A DNA stretch of 64,000 bases from Zea mays (Eukaryota > Streptophyta > Magnoliopsida > Poales > Poaceae): the NCBI RefSeq assembly GCF_902167145.1, contig NC_050100.1, positions 189,961,439-190,025,438 on the forward strand, in the 5' to 3' direction. Positions 44,656 to 55,885 of the stretch are shown piece after piece. A model generated the notes under the pieces. That model worked only from the letters and a program-made list of their open reading frames with translations, did no database searches and was not told the origin of the DNA. The stretch's first letter is position 1. Every line of letters starts with the position of its first letter. A program made the translations under genes and the position numbers.

Positions 44656-47153
44656 ATGGTGACACCAAGGAGATATGAGAGTGGTATGCCAAGCAAGGCA
44701 ACATTTTAAGATGATAGCAGTAGTGGAAGTGTCTTAACAGCCAACAATGCAACACTTTTTGTTCTTGATGTCTCAAAAGGGGAAAGAGCAAGGATAAAAG
44801 AAGATTAAGAAGGGAAGAAAGAAAGGAAGCAAGAGAAGAATAGAAGCTCAAAAGAAGAAAAGAAAAATTCCAAGAAGAGATGAAAGAAGGTTGGAAGAAT
44901 AAGAAAAGAAAAGATTAGCAAGGATGAAAGATAAAAAGATAAGTTATAATGATGAGGCAAACAATAATGAAGAAGATGATGATGATAAATCATATCAAAC
45001 TTCCAACAATGAAACGAAAACCATCAAGAGCAAGAAGACATGTGGGCGTGTATCCTTCAATTATAATAATTCTATGACTAATCTTGATTATAGATCTATT
45101 ATCAATGTTTCAGCTAAAAAGTTACCCCCATTTGATGGGACTAACTTTGCCAAATAGAAACATATGATGAATACATATCTTGTAGGATTGGATCCAAAAT
45201 TATGGGATATAGTCAAGAATGAAGTGTAAGAACGACAAGATCCAAGCAATCTTACTCCTCTTGAATATCGTTGTATCCATCTCAACACTCAAGCAACAAG
45301 TGTCTTGTTGAGTGCATTGAGTGGAGATAAGTACAACAAGGTAATTGGGTTAGAGGTGACCAACGAAATTTGGGACCAATACATATAGCTCATGAGGGAG
45401 TTTACAAGGCACAATAGTCTAAGATTGATCTATTAATGGCAAAATTAAATAGATTTGTGATTATGGATAATGAAAGACCACCAGAGATGTTTTATAGATT
45501 AAAGATAATTGTTGGAAAGATTAGAGGACTTGGTGGGGAAAAATAACTGATAAAAAATTTGTCAAAATTTTGTTAGAGCCTTACTCACCGAGAATTAAAC
45601 AGTGGTCAGCCTGATTAGAGATGAAAAGAGATTTGAGAAATTTACTCCTACTGATATACTTGGGAGGATTATGACTTTTGATACGCAGAGAGATGAGGCT
45701 CTTGAAAGAAGAAAGCTTGGTGAACTACAAGCAAAGTTAGATGGTATGAAAATTAAAGATATTCCTCTAAAAGCAAATAAACTTACCAAGCAACCTACTA
45801 GCAACAAAGTTAAATCAAACAAGAAGTTATCGTCGGTACCCCGAATATGGGGTACCCACTCCTGCTGGGTTAAGGTGGGCCCCATATGGCTACCTATAGC
45901 CATAGGATGACGAGCAGTCTACCCCAACTTAGAGCCTATGGACTCCGGCTAGTGTCACCATGGGACCCGTCGGTGGGATTGCACAGTAATTGCAGCCTGT
46001 AACCGGAACCCGTGGGACAGTCCTTGGCCCCCACGTGTGTCGTCCAGACCTCCGGCCAGAGGAGGTCCGGTGCCGCCACGTGTCCGAGCAATCACAGATG
46101 GAACCCAGGCCTCCACAAGTGCCTTTTGGACCCTCACCCTAGGGAGGTCCAGAGCTGCCACGTCTACATGCGCTCCCATCCACTGCTCTCCGCCTGGGTG
46201 GGGGTACAATGCTGTCTCGTGGCCTATAGCGCATCGCAGAAGCTGCCATGCATTGCTTGACGCAGACCTCTAGCATGGGGACCGCCCGCATTAAAGACGG
46301 GCAAGATGCTTGCCTGTTCACACCAGTGCAGTCGGCATGTGTAGTCCACAATGTCGGGGCATGCCAGTAACTCGTGCGTTATCGAGGTGAAGACCATTGA
46401 CCCACTGTGTCGTGCATGAATAACTCCCATCATGACTTCTACTATTCCTGCTACAGAGGTAGGCGATAGAGACATCTGGAGGGGAAAGTACGACACCGTC
46501 CACCTACTCCCCTACACAAGCCAACGAGTGAGTCTATGTCGCAGCCTACGCCAGAGCCTTCGCCCAAACATTGACAAGACGACACGAAGACGAGTCTGAC
46601 CTAAGGAGCCCGCACGGTGATCAAGAGAAGATAACTGCCCACCGCGGTAGAAGACCTTGGTCCACCAGCTCGATATGTCGCTCCACACTTCATATTTTGG
46701 TATTCCTGGGCTACCTGTTGGGGCCAACTCCCTTGTATGAGCCCCCCTAATGCTACAAAAGGAAGGGCACATGTGTTGCAAGGGAACAAACTCAAGCGCC
46801 TTGAACCCTAGGGACAGGCTCACTCGAACTCCCTCGGAGGCATCTCCATCAAAACCTAGGCTTTTCAAGCTCTCAACAATACAACTCATAATGGAGTAGG
46901 GTATTACACTCCGACAGTCCAAACCACTCTAAATCCATGTGTGCATCCTTGCCTTCTCCCTGGGGTCATTCAAACCCCAGGTCGTCGGTCATATTCTTAG
47001 GACCGACAGTTACCATCTAATAAAATGAGAGTACACAAGACGATGAAGGAAAAGGTAGAATCAACATCATCATCTAGTGAAAGTGATAGTGATCAAGAAT
47101 AATTTGAAGAAATTGGAGATATTGCTTTATTTGTAAAAAAATATAATAAATGA
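44656..47153 (+). pseudogene. Decayed copia gag, split by a solo LTR
   Basis: After the PBS, a Lys/Glu-rich stretch leads to 'KKLPPFDGTNFAK' (about 45115-45157), followed with stops by 'YLVGLDPKLWDIVKNEV', 'LNTQATSVLLSALSGDKYNK' and 'IDLLMAKLNRFVIMDNE'. This is the UBN2-type gag core of plant copia elements. The frame holds numerous stops. It resumes after the solo LTR at 47014 with a Ser/Asp/Glu-rich segment and 'EIGDIALFVKKYNK' (about 47110-47150), which precedes the zinc knuckle in intact relatives. The zinc knuckle and pol are absent, so the element is truncated. Gag would form the virus-like particle. Confidence 0.75.
45831..47008 (+). mobile_element. Solo LTR inserted in the copia gag (1,178 bp)
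   Basis: It starts CGTCGGTACC, apparently TGTCGG with its first base changed, and ends GGACCGACA. The flanks GTTAT (45826-45830) and GTTAC (47009-47013) are a 5-bp target duplication with one change. A plus-strand CTACAAAAGGAAGG near 46753 resembles a worn TATA box and sets the orientation. No internal coding region is present. The family is not identified; the ends resemble gypsy LTRs. Confidence 0.8.
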
Positions 47154-48277
47154 CTTAAAAAGGATTAAAGCTTAACTGACTTTAATCCAAAGCGAACAAC
47201 ACACATGAGTAAAAACGACGAAATAGCAAAACAAAACCTCCAACATGTCTAATGTGCAGCACGTACTATCGGTGACCAAAAAGCAGGACCATAGTACAAA
47301 ACTACTCGAACTTCTCACTCAAACTTTTGTCGTAATTCTATCGTCAACTAATGGGAGTTTGCCCTTGTTGGTAAAGGCTGGCTAGGACAATAATCTACTG
47401 GATGTTTTCCTGTCACAGCGCAGATTCCGTTTTTCAGAGTCGGGACTCTGCGTCTCTGGATACTGTGCATGGTAAAAAGACCACCGACCAGCCGGGTCTG
47501 TCTTGATCAGTCAATTTTCTCTACTTGGTACTGGACTGCAATACGTACAGTAGTATCTCTGAAATGTACTTTTACTCCGTGAAGCAAATTTATAATTGCA
47601 GTACATTGTTATGTTTTAGTATCTTAAATATGACCAATTGTAAATAAAAAATAGTACTCTCTATTCTTTTTTATTTGTGACGTTTTAGTTTAAAAATAAA
47701 CTAGTGGACGAACAAATATTCGAGAACGAAGGTATTAACATTTATGATAATAAATAAATTTTACTAAATTATTTACAAAATATATTTTATAATGATTTAT
47801 CTTGAATCTATAAATAATGTGAATACTACTTGTAAACCTAGTTAAATATGAATCAATTTAATTGGCATATAATAACTAGTTGTATTTTTTTATGGAGGAA
47901 TACAGAAATGAGGCCAGACTGCGTGTTTGCTCATAAGGTTAATTATGTACCCTCCCCCCCTTTTTATTATGTATAAATTCCCCCTTGGTTCGATCCTCGT
48001 GGCTTTTCATCTTTTCTCACATGCATATGCAGTACAAGCATGCCGGTATATATGCACTCATGTACTTTTCACTGTAAGCAGTTGTACCAAAAGATTCTAT
48101 GAAAGATATTTGATACCACGGATTTTTTTTCCTTGCTCAACTGTAAGATTTTTGCAAGATATGTCCAGAAATACTACTGTGTATGCTAGCAGTACCGTGA
48201 TAGCGCATGCAGTCTTACGTGTCACTCGGCAAAGAACTCTTTTGGTACCCGACTCTTCTCATTCATTACAAAAAATC
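47154..48277. other. Intergenic DNA
   Basis: No gene recognised. It contains the small Stowaway-like element at 47655-47732. The C-rich run near 47955 is low complexity. Confidence 0.45.
47655..47732. mobile_element. Small Stowaway-like element
   Basis: The ends ACTCTCTATTCTTTTTTATTTGTGACG and, inverted, CCTTCGTTCTCGAATATTTGTTCG are related to the elements at 30401-30460 and 31655-31736. A TA-like site flanks both ends. About 78 bp, non-coding. Confidence 0.6.
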
Positions 48278-49100
48278 ATGAACGACTGTTTTTGGTAATA
48301 CTAAAACAAGGATAACACCTATAGATTTTTCACAAAGACATGGTCTTTAACAAAGATCTAAAAAAATAATATATGGCAGGGAAACATCTGCAGGGTATGG
48401 AATAGGAGTCTCTCACCAAGTATCGATAGGCATACAACTGGTACTTCTAGGCTCAAAATAGCTATGAACGACTGTTTTCGTCAATACCAAAGGCTAGTAT
48501 CTATAGATTTTTTATGAAGAAATGGTCTCCACCAAAAAATTATGAACCAAATATATGACAAGGAAACATGTGTGGGGGCAAGGAATAGGTGTTTCCAACC
48601 AAAGATCGATGGTCATAGAACAATTATTTTTGGCCAAAACGGTCATGAATGACAGTCTTTGGTAATACCGAAGGCTGACATCTATAGATTTTTTACGAAA
48701 AATGGTCTCCATCAAAATTATAGGAAAAATGTTTTGTGGCAAGAAAACATGTGTGAGTTAAGGAATAGAAGCTTCTCATTGAATATCAATGGACATATCG
48801 CTGGTACTTCCTAACCGAAACTAGTCATGAATGGACGTTTTTAGCAAAACCAAAGGCTAACATATATGAATTTATCTTGAAGACATGGAATCCAAAAATC
48901 CAAGAGAATTATTTATGGCAAGGAAACACTTCCAGGGTAAGGAATAGAATCCTCTTACCAAAGATCAATGGTCATACGACCGATATTATTGGCCAAAATG
49001 GTCATGAACGACTCTTTTCGGCAATATCGAAGGCTAACACCTATGAATTTTTCACGAAGAAATTGTCTCTAGCAAAAATCTATGAAACCGATTTGTGATA
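48278..49100. repeat. Degenerate ~180-bp knob-like tandem repeat, four and a half copies
   Basis: Units begin at ATGAACGACTG-type motifs at 48278, 48464, 48645, 48827 and 49004, spaced 186, 181, 182 and 177 bp. Shared words include AATACCGAAGGCTAAC, CTATAGATTTTT, GAAATGGTCTCCA, GGCAAGGAAACAT and AAGATCGATGGTCAT. These match my recollection of the maize 180-bp knob heterochromatin repeat. Copies are only partly alike, and the array is short and isolated, unlike the megabase arrays of knobs. Confidence 0.85.
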
Positions 49101-50060
49101 CTAATCCACATATATTTTCTTCATTTCTTTATGTGTATTCATCCAAGATTCTTCCATCTTATTTCTTGGACTCTTGCATGTACTTTTATGTCTTCCACAT
49201 GTCTAATAATGACTTGCTTGAGGTGTTGATGGTATGTATGGCCCTATTGTTTTAGTCCAAGTCCACATGTACATCCTTTGAACTATATCCAAAACACTAG
49301 CAAATAATGTTAGTCCAAATAGTCATGTTGGTCACTAAACACCAAAACTTCGCATTTAATGGGCATTGGTCTATTTTTCTTATAGGGTGGATCAAAAGAC
49401 AATGAGAACCAAATCTGAATTTGGAACGAAGATAAGGGGAGGCAGGAAGAGATCAACGATAGGGTATGTCATGCACTTGTGCCGCTATGGCGGGAGGAGC
49501 CAAAGATGAGGAGGGAGATCGAGATCCGAGAGGGCAAAAAGGTGAGTGATGGGTGAAGGCAACATCGACATGAGTGGGACTATTATAGTGGAGTGGAGGT
49601 TAGAGGGAGGGATAGGGCTCCCTCCCTCCATCGAATGTCTCCATTTTTATAAGGGATAGGGGGCAGGTGAGGCTAGCCAATGGGCTGATGCTGGCCAACG
49701 GTCAAGGAGCAAGGGCATGGGGTGGGCCTTGCCTGCTAGGATCCATATCATTCAAGTGGACCTTATTAGGCCAACGCTCATATCATATTGTCCATGTTTT
49801 GGCTCAGTGTGCCAAGAGTGTGGCCTAAGTATGGCACACGGCTAAGAGTTGGGTTAACACGAGCGCGTGGCCTTCAGGTCATGTCGTGTTCGGGTCAGGA
49901 CGTAATAGAGTGGGCCTCATGCCCTGTTAAGGCCAGTTCCTAATGAACATGTATAAGTGACGCATGTTAGGGTGTCCTCTATATAGAGATAAGGGGAAAC
50001 TCTAACCAACTCGTGCCCTGGTCGGGGGCGCCACTAACCCTATTAGTTGTGGTCCCTGGT
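49101..50060. other. Intergenic DNA left of the SINE
   Basis: No coding motif recognised. The block at 49480-49640 is purine-rich. A minus-strand TATA-like motif near 49652-49662 could belong to a worn LTR, but no borders are visible. Confidence 0.35.
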
Positions 50061-50075
50061 TACTAACCACTATAT

Positions 50076-50377
50076 GCGAAAAGGCCTCTAGCATAATGGT
50101 TAAGTGTTCCGAATAGCACCTCCAGGTCCCAGGTTCGATCCCCTCGGGGGTGAATTTTAGGCTTGGTTAAAAAATTCCCCTCACTGTGTCTTGTCCGCTC
50201 TCAGGGATCGATATCCTGCGCGCCACCCTCCGGCTGGGTCGTTGCAGAGTGGACAGTTGATCTGCCCATTAGTGATGGGGGGCAGGGTTCGAAGGTTTTC
50301 TCGGCTGAGACCATGTTTCGGTCTCTTCTTAATATAATACCGTGAGGGCGATCTTTCTCTCCCCGACCGAGTTTTTT
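50076..50377 (+). mobile_element. tRNA-derived SINE with 15-bp target duplications
   Basis: The head carries RNA polymerase III promoter boxes: an A box in AGCATAATGGTTAAGTG (about 50090-50106) and a B box GGTTCGATCCC (50132-50142). The body ends in CTTCTTAATATAATACCG, then a pyrimidine-rich tail and T7. The flanks TACTAACCACTATAT (50061-50075) and TACTAAGCACTATAT (50378-50392) are a target duplication with one difference, as expected for LINE-assisted insertion. This resembles the ZmSINE families of maize. Confidence 0.9.
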
Positions 50378-50518
50378 TACTAAGCACTATATATAAGCAC
50401 GGGGTTAAGTGCCGACAGGTGATTAAGCCATCACTAAGCCTCGCCTAAGACCCTAACCCTACACTCTTGATTCTGATCTATTGTCTACCCTTATAGTGAC
50501 CGAAAGAGCTTCATCCAT

Positions 50519-50732
50519 GGTGTCGGAGACCAATGGAGCCTCAACGGGCCCAGGATATGAGCCTTTACAGGGGAATGGAGGCGGTGGCGGCGACGACCCT
50601 CCTCCTCCACCTCCATGGAGACAAGACCCACCTCCACTTCTACAAGGCGGAGGAAACGACGGCGGCCAGTTCTCTAACCCTGGCCTTAATCTAGGCCAAG
50701 ATAGTATGCCTAATCCCTCTGCATATTCATAG
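50519..50732 (+). CDS. Short Gly/Pro-rich ORF, unrecognised
   Basis: An ATG-initiated frame of 71 codons with a Gly-rich run, a Pro-rich run and 'NPGLNLGQDSMP'. The composition is like the N-terminus of some plant retroelement gag or linker proteins. No domain is recognised. It follows leader-like DNA after the SINE. It may be a fragment or chance. Confidence 0.25.
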
Positions 50733-53700
50733 GTTTATGGTGTGCACAAGTCTAGATCGATTTACTGCTGTTAAATTAAAGCAAATTAGTATCTCGAATT
50801 GACTAAGATTGAACAATGAACACGGTAAAGATCCTAGAAACCTATCAACGCAATGCCATGTCTACATGTGAGGCTTAGGATTTGATGGTTTTTTTGCGTG
50901 TACAAAGACCGAGACAATCGCTGATAGGAAACGTGTGAAAGAATGTGGATATTATTAAGCATGTCAGGGCCGATATACTTATTTCGATTGTGTATAGTAC
51001 CAAGGCTAAGGTTACTAGACCGGCTATATAGATGGATAAAATACTGACTGTTTTGTGGTGTAGTACATTGTTGGAGTTTGAAATGGTACGGGGAGATAGA
51101 AAGACCTATGACGTTAGTATATAGGTGCTTACCATCTGTCGGCGATCTTGCTTCTTGGAACTGATATTAAAAAGCCTGATAATAATATGGTGATGCACGG
51201 ACATTGACCAGTCCTTTATCGAGGAGTGCAGCATACATGCAGGCTGCATGCAGCAGATGATCTTTGCTCCTCCTACTGTGGAGTAGCTGTAGCTCTGAGC
51301 TGTGATCCGACAATAGTCTCGAGCTCCCACGATTTCAATCCTGACGACCTGAGACTACGAGGCCGGGTGAAAAAGGTCGAATAATGTCGTCTGCCACTGG
51401 TAGTCTACTTATCACGAGACTCTCTGTGAGTCTGTGTGCACATGCACGAATGGCAGGCACTGCTATCTGCTCGCCGTCTTCATGGTTGCTCCGTCTTCAT
51501 GGCTGCTGCTGCTGCACGCAGCTGCTGGGACCCGGGTGCCTGGGACGATGATGTATGCCTAGCCCACGCACAGAGATTCGTACAGATTTTAAAAAGATCG
51601 AAGGTGTGTTTGTTTATTGTGCTCGTTTCTGGTCTCATGTGCGTCTAGCTCCGTGGCAAATGCTGTGGAGATGATGTTGCAGCTTTTGTAGCTGTTTTTT
51701 TTTAAAAAAATATTGATGCAGCTGTGAGATTTAGGGTCATTTTATATATGGAGCTATGGCGGAGTATTTCTTAGAAACCGCAGATATTTTGAGAGGAGCG
51801 AGAAGTCCTCACAAACGGGTCCAAATTAGTTTGTGAGGCTTCACCTCTGCTAGTTCGTTCTCGAGTTTGACGAGAGAGAGAGAGAGAATTCCATGCTACA
51901 CCAACAGTACACTGATCTTACAGGAGAAGCTGAAGAAAGTTGGGAGTCACACGAAACATGACCCTTGCATTTCATGCGCAGAAATGTTGTGTGCGCCGAG
52001 ATTGCAACCCAAACCCGTTTATTTAACCTTGCAATAATAATCATGTCTCACAGCTGCCTGTTATCTTCAGTCTAAAGAAAAGCCTCTCAGTTGTCTTGTC
52101 TACTTATCTGCATACTGCTAGTAGCAGGACGCCAGGACCTGTGCTGTTTCCGGCGCGCACCTGCACTGCTGGTGGACCTCATTCGGACGAACACTTCGTG
52201 TGGGGTTGCTTTTGTTTGAGCTAAGTATGCCTGAATCAATCCCGATGAAGCGAATGGAGATGCCTCAGGAGACCGGCCGGTAGTAGATCGATCTGCCAAT
52301 CGAGGCAGGCAAAGAGATACGAAAGCGACAGTAGACAGGGGGACGCCTGAAGAATGTACTCCGTATGCATTATTTGGCATCGCGCGCGCGTATTCCGTTC
52401 AGGACGCTGCAGTGGACAGTGGTGCCATAAGTGATAAAACTTTGCAGATAATTAAGTTTGGGCCAAACAAAAACAAAATTTGCTTGTAGATATGTTTATT
52501 TCACCCTTATTGAAGAAAAAAACATCACGCCGAAAACCCTACTGCTACTATTCATTGGTCTAGCTTGTGTATTGGTTTTTATTCAGCCTATTCTTCGCGA
52601 GCGCGTGATCTGGGTCATCTTAAAATATGTTTTGTTTCTAGGACTTTGCTGATTTGCTTCAAAAAAAACGAGATCCATCATCATGCCTTCTTTTGTATTG
52701 CCATCTTCATGTATTATATATATATATTGCATTGCATCATAGGGACGACCTACTTAACTTAAGCATATTCTTTGCAAACATGCATGCATGTTATTAGTCA
52801 CCAAAATCGTAGATTATTGTGGCCTACGAAAGCCATATTTGCCATACTCTTCAGCATCCTAATTCATGTTTTCCTCTTTGCATCACACCTCTACATTTGT
52901 TTTCCCAATTCATTATTTTATAAGCATCCAAGCTAGGGCTAGCTTCATTCGCAATTTTCCCCAGATGGTCCCATGGAGCGCGCGCTGCACTGCACCTGGT
53001 GGTCATGCTACGTTTACAGTCTGGTGGAATTTGATCCAGAAGATAGCTTCTTGCTAGTCCACGAACTGTTGTAAAGAAAACGACACTCCGGGCAAGCTTG
53101 TTATAGTCCAGGCAAGCATATGGACCACCAGCACCAGGTAAGGTAACGATGCTCCACTCCCCTGAAATTACTCACTCGCGGTCAAATGAATCCTTCAAGA
53201 GTCAAATCAGATGACTCTAATAATTTCCTAACGACAGGACAGGACAGGCCAGGCTTATCCAAAGTAAGACGGGACCGGACGGAGGCCCACGCCACACATT
53301 GCATTAATCCGTGGGCCGTAACTCTGGCTGCTGCACTGACTTGGCGGGGCTCCGCGCTACCACCAGATGAGATCCGCCCACATCAACAAGACGGGACGGC
53401 GAGCGAGACGCAGCCCCCGGCCCTTTGGGATCGGGACCAGGTGCGCTTGCCCTTCTCCCCCGGGCCCCGGCCCATGCGCTTTCAGGTTCGCTCGCAGGAG
53501 CATGCAGGCCCCCAGCCTAACTGTCGCGACGGCGCCGGTACCGTCTGGGGCCTGGTCGCGGTGCGGGTACTGTCGGCAACGCCTGTTGCGGCCTGATTGG
53601 ACGACCTGGGCACAGACGGCAACCGCCAGCCATGCAGATGCAGTGCAGCTAGCTAGCGACATGGAATGAAACTAGACGGTGCTTCGCGGTTTGCTTCATC

Positions 53701-53752
53701 CGCTACGAATTCAAGTCCGGAATCATCAGATCGGCGAGGGGAGAGCATTTCC
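50733..53752. other. Intergenic DNA
   Basis: No gene recognised over 3 kb. It contains a GA microsatellite at about 51871-51887 and a (CG)n run near 52381-52390. The GC-rich block at 53330-53600 has open frames on both strands that look compositional. Confidence 0.45.
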
Positions 53753-53979
53753 AATCGACATGTTCTTGCTTCAATCCAAGCGCGAGAAGGAGCTGACCGG
53801 GGGGTGGGATGTTGATGCAAAGCTTCAAATTGAAGTTTTCTTGCTGTGAGTACGGTGTATCGATCGCCTTGGAAAGCTGGAAAACGAGCATGGCCATTTA
53901 AGAGGAAGATAGAGATATTATTGATGAGACATCTGGGAGCGTTGCAATCAAGGTGACTGTATAGCGGATTGCACCGGAT
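53753..53979. repeat. Segmental duplication, copy 1 (undisturbed)
   Basis: About 227 bp from AATCGACATGTTCTTGC to GCACCGGAT. It matches copy 2 (54895-55427) with a few small differences but lacks the MITE, showing TATTATTGATGAG intact at the equivalent site. Confidence 0.93.
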
Positions 53980-54079
53980 TGACGTCGATGCAGCGGATTA
54001 CAACAGATAGCGGGCGATATTACGGATAAGTTTCAATTAGCGGCACCTCGTAATCTTATACTATATTATTTGTTTTAGA

Positions 54080-54316
54080 TTAAACATACATTCATTAATT
54101 AACATACAAATATAGTCTTTATGTATGATTATATTTATTATCATTCATAAAAAAGAGAGCTACTTAGAACTGTATTTTAGGATCGAGGTAGTATAATTTT
54201 AGACTAAATATACTTTAATTAATTAATCTAATGCATGCCAGCTACATTTATTCAAATATGGATGAAAAAAGAGCGCTAGATTGAACTGTATTTCTTTTAC
54301 GAAGGGAGTATAATGA
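54080..54316. repeat. Diverged Stowaway/mini-repeat DNA
   Basis: Two loosely related AT-rich units (about 54080-54195 and 54195-54316) share ATTAATTAAC, AAAAAGAG and GAACTGTATTT motifs. They may be the two arms or copies of a worn MITE. Borders are not clear. Confidence 0.35.
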
Positions 54317-54445
54317 TACAAACATATATCATGAATTATATGTATAAATAGATACTGATTTCACACTTACTTAAATTAAGAAAACAGATACACATTAAAT
54401 CGTCACATAGGGAGTTTGCAAAGAAACATACTATGAGACATAAAA

Positions 54446-54672
54446 TAGCTCAAATGACTATCACTCCTCATCACTTGAAACCCTCTCCATATACATAAAG
54501 GACTAAGGGGTATTCCCATCCCCTTCCTCTTTACTGTTAGAACAATCAAATTCGCCATAAAGTAGCTCAAATGACTATCACTCCTGATCACTTGAAACTC
54601 TCTCCATATACATAAGGAATTAAGGGATATTCTCACCCCCTTCCTCTTTACTGTTAGAACAATCAAATTCTT
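54446..54672. repeat. 117-bp tandem duplication
   Basis: Units start at 54446 and 54563 and share TAGCTCAAATGACTATCACT, CTCTCCATATACATAA and TTCCTCTTTACTGTTAGAAC. The minus-strand frame 54403-54693 stays open across both units, since 117 is a multiple of three, and its protein shows the same repeat. No family recognised. Confidence 0.9.
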
Positions 54673-54729
54673 CATCCTCGTCTTTTGCAACAACTCGTTC
54701 TTTCTTTGACGTTGCTTGATGAACTCTTA

Positions 54730-54799
54730 GGGCTTTGTTTGGGAGCATAGGGATTAGGAAATTGAATGGGCTAAAATCTTTTTGCTCCCAAACAAGCCC
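54730..54799. mobile_element. 70-bp miniature MITE
   Basis: The ends GGGCTTTGTTTGGGAGCA and TGCTCCCAAACAAGCCC are inverted repeats apart from one extra T. TTA flanks both sides (54727-54729 and 54800-54802). The interior is only about 35 bp. Confidence 0.85.
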
Positions 54800-54894
54800 T
54801 TATGGGTTGATGAAAGGGAAATAGGGTTAACTTTTTCTCACAATTAATTTTGATGGTACATGGACTAACTAGTTTGCTCTAGAATACATGTTCT

Positions 54895-55427
54895 AATCGA
54901 CATGTTCTTGCTTCAATCCAAGCGCGAGAAGGAGCTGACCGTGGTGGATGTTGATGCAAAGCTTCAAATTGAAGTTTTCTTGCTGTGAGTACGGTGTATC
55001 GATCGCCTTGGAAAGCTGGAAAACGAGCATGGCCATTTAAGAGGAAGATAGAGATATTAGGGCATGTACAGTGGAGAGACACAAAAACGGTTCTCCAAGC
55101 ACAGGAGACAACTAAGAGACTCTATTGTACAATGGAGTGTCTATAAACGTAGTCTATTAATAAATACAGAATTAAATGTATTTGTATAGCATCAGATCGA
55201 TAGAACAGACGACAAATTCGTACAGTGGGAAGTGAGGCGTCTGTTGTTACTTGGTTTACGAGCCAGAGGCGTCTCTTCACGGAGAGACGGCTCTAAGATT
55301 TTTTTTGCAAATAACCCCCTAAAACACCTTAAGAGCCCCCACATTAAACACCACTGTACATGCCCTTATTGATGAGACATCTGGGAGCGTTGCAATCAAG
55401 GTGACTGTATAGCAGGTTGCACCGGAT
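54895..55427. repeat. Segmental duplication, copy 2, interrupted by a MITE
   Basis: Matches 53753-53979 on both sides of the MITE at 55060-55365. It ends at the same GCACCGGAT, after which the two sequences differ. Confidence 0.93.
55060..55365. mobile_element. Tourist-like MITE, copy B (306 bp)
   Basis: Same element as 37479-37783, with ends GGGCATGTACAGTGG/CCACTGTACATGCCC. The target duplication is TTA (55057-55059 and 55366-55368). The paralogous site in copy 1 of the segmental duplication has a single TTA. Confidence 0.96.
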
Positions 55428-55885
55428 CTACAGTACGGTGTTTCTAAATTTTTAAGGTTTAGGGTTTTAGGGTTAAGGGTGTGCCGTGACCCATATGGAC
55501 CACCCATTAGGTCCGTCTCTGGCTATGTGTCGAATATGACGAAAACAAGAGCATTCATTTTACACTGACCTAGTCTTATTCTTTTCTTAGGTTGTCTCCA
55601 GCAAGTCATATATATGGTCGCGTAATACACTATTTTATATTGTAGATTACACTATTTTCATAGTGAATTTTGAAATAGTGGATGAGATAAGGGATATGAT
55701 AGATAAGCTGTTGGAGACAACGTTAGGATGCACCTGGAAGAATATAATGTCCAAGCAAGTTAGATTATTGATGACACTAATAGTGCATAGCATAGTAGAA
55801 TGTATATTTATAGTCCAAAATTGGAGAACTTATTCTCTCAAATGCACTACGGGTCCTTTCATATGAAGAAGAGCTACAAGTCAGG
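55428..55885. other. Intergenic DNA
   Basis: Short AT-rich stretch. A TTTAGGGTTTAGGG-like motif near 55455-55480 resembles plant telomere-type sequence but is too short to be called one. No gene. Confidence 0.4.

Noticed and set aside
50083..50150. Possible tRNA gene
   Set aside because: A and B boxes are present but no cloverleaf could be formed. The longer body, T-rich end and 15-bp flanking duplications identify a SINE.
53186..53669. GC-rich ORFs of 100-136 codons on both strands
   Set aside because: Overlapping frames on both strands with no motifs and no splice or promoter support point to base composition.
55455..55480. Telomere-like TTTAGGGTTTAGGG motif
   Set aside because: Only about three imperfect units, too few to distinguish from chance AT/G-rich sequence.
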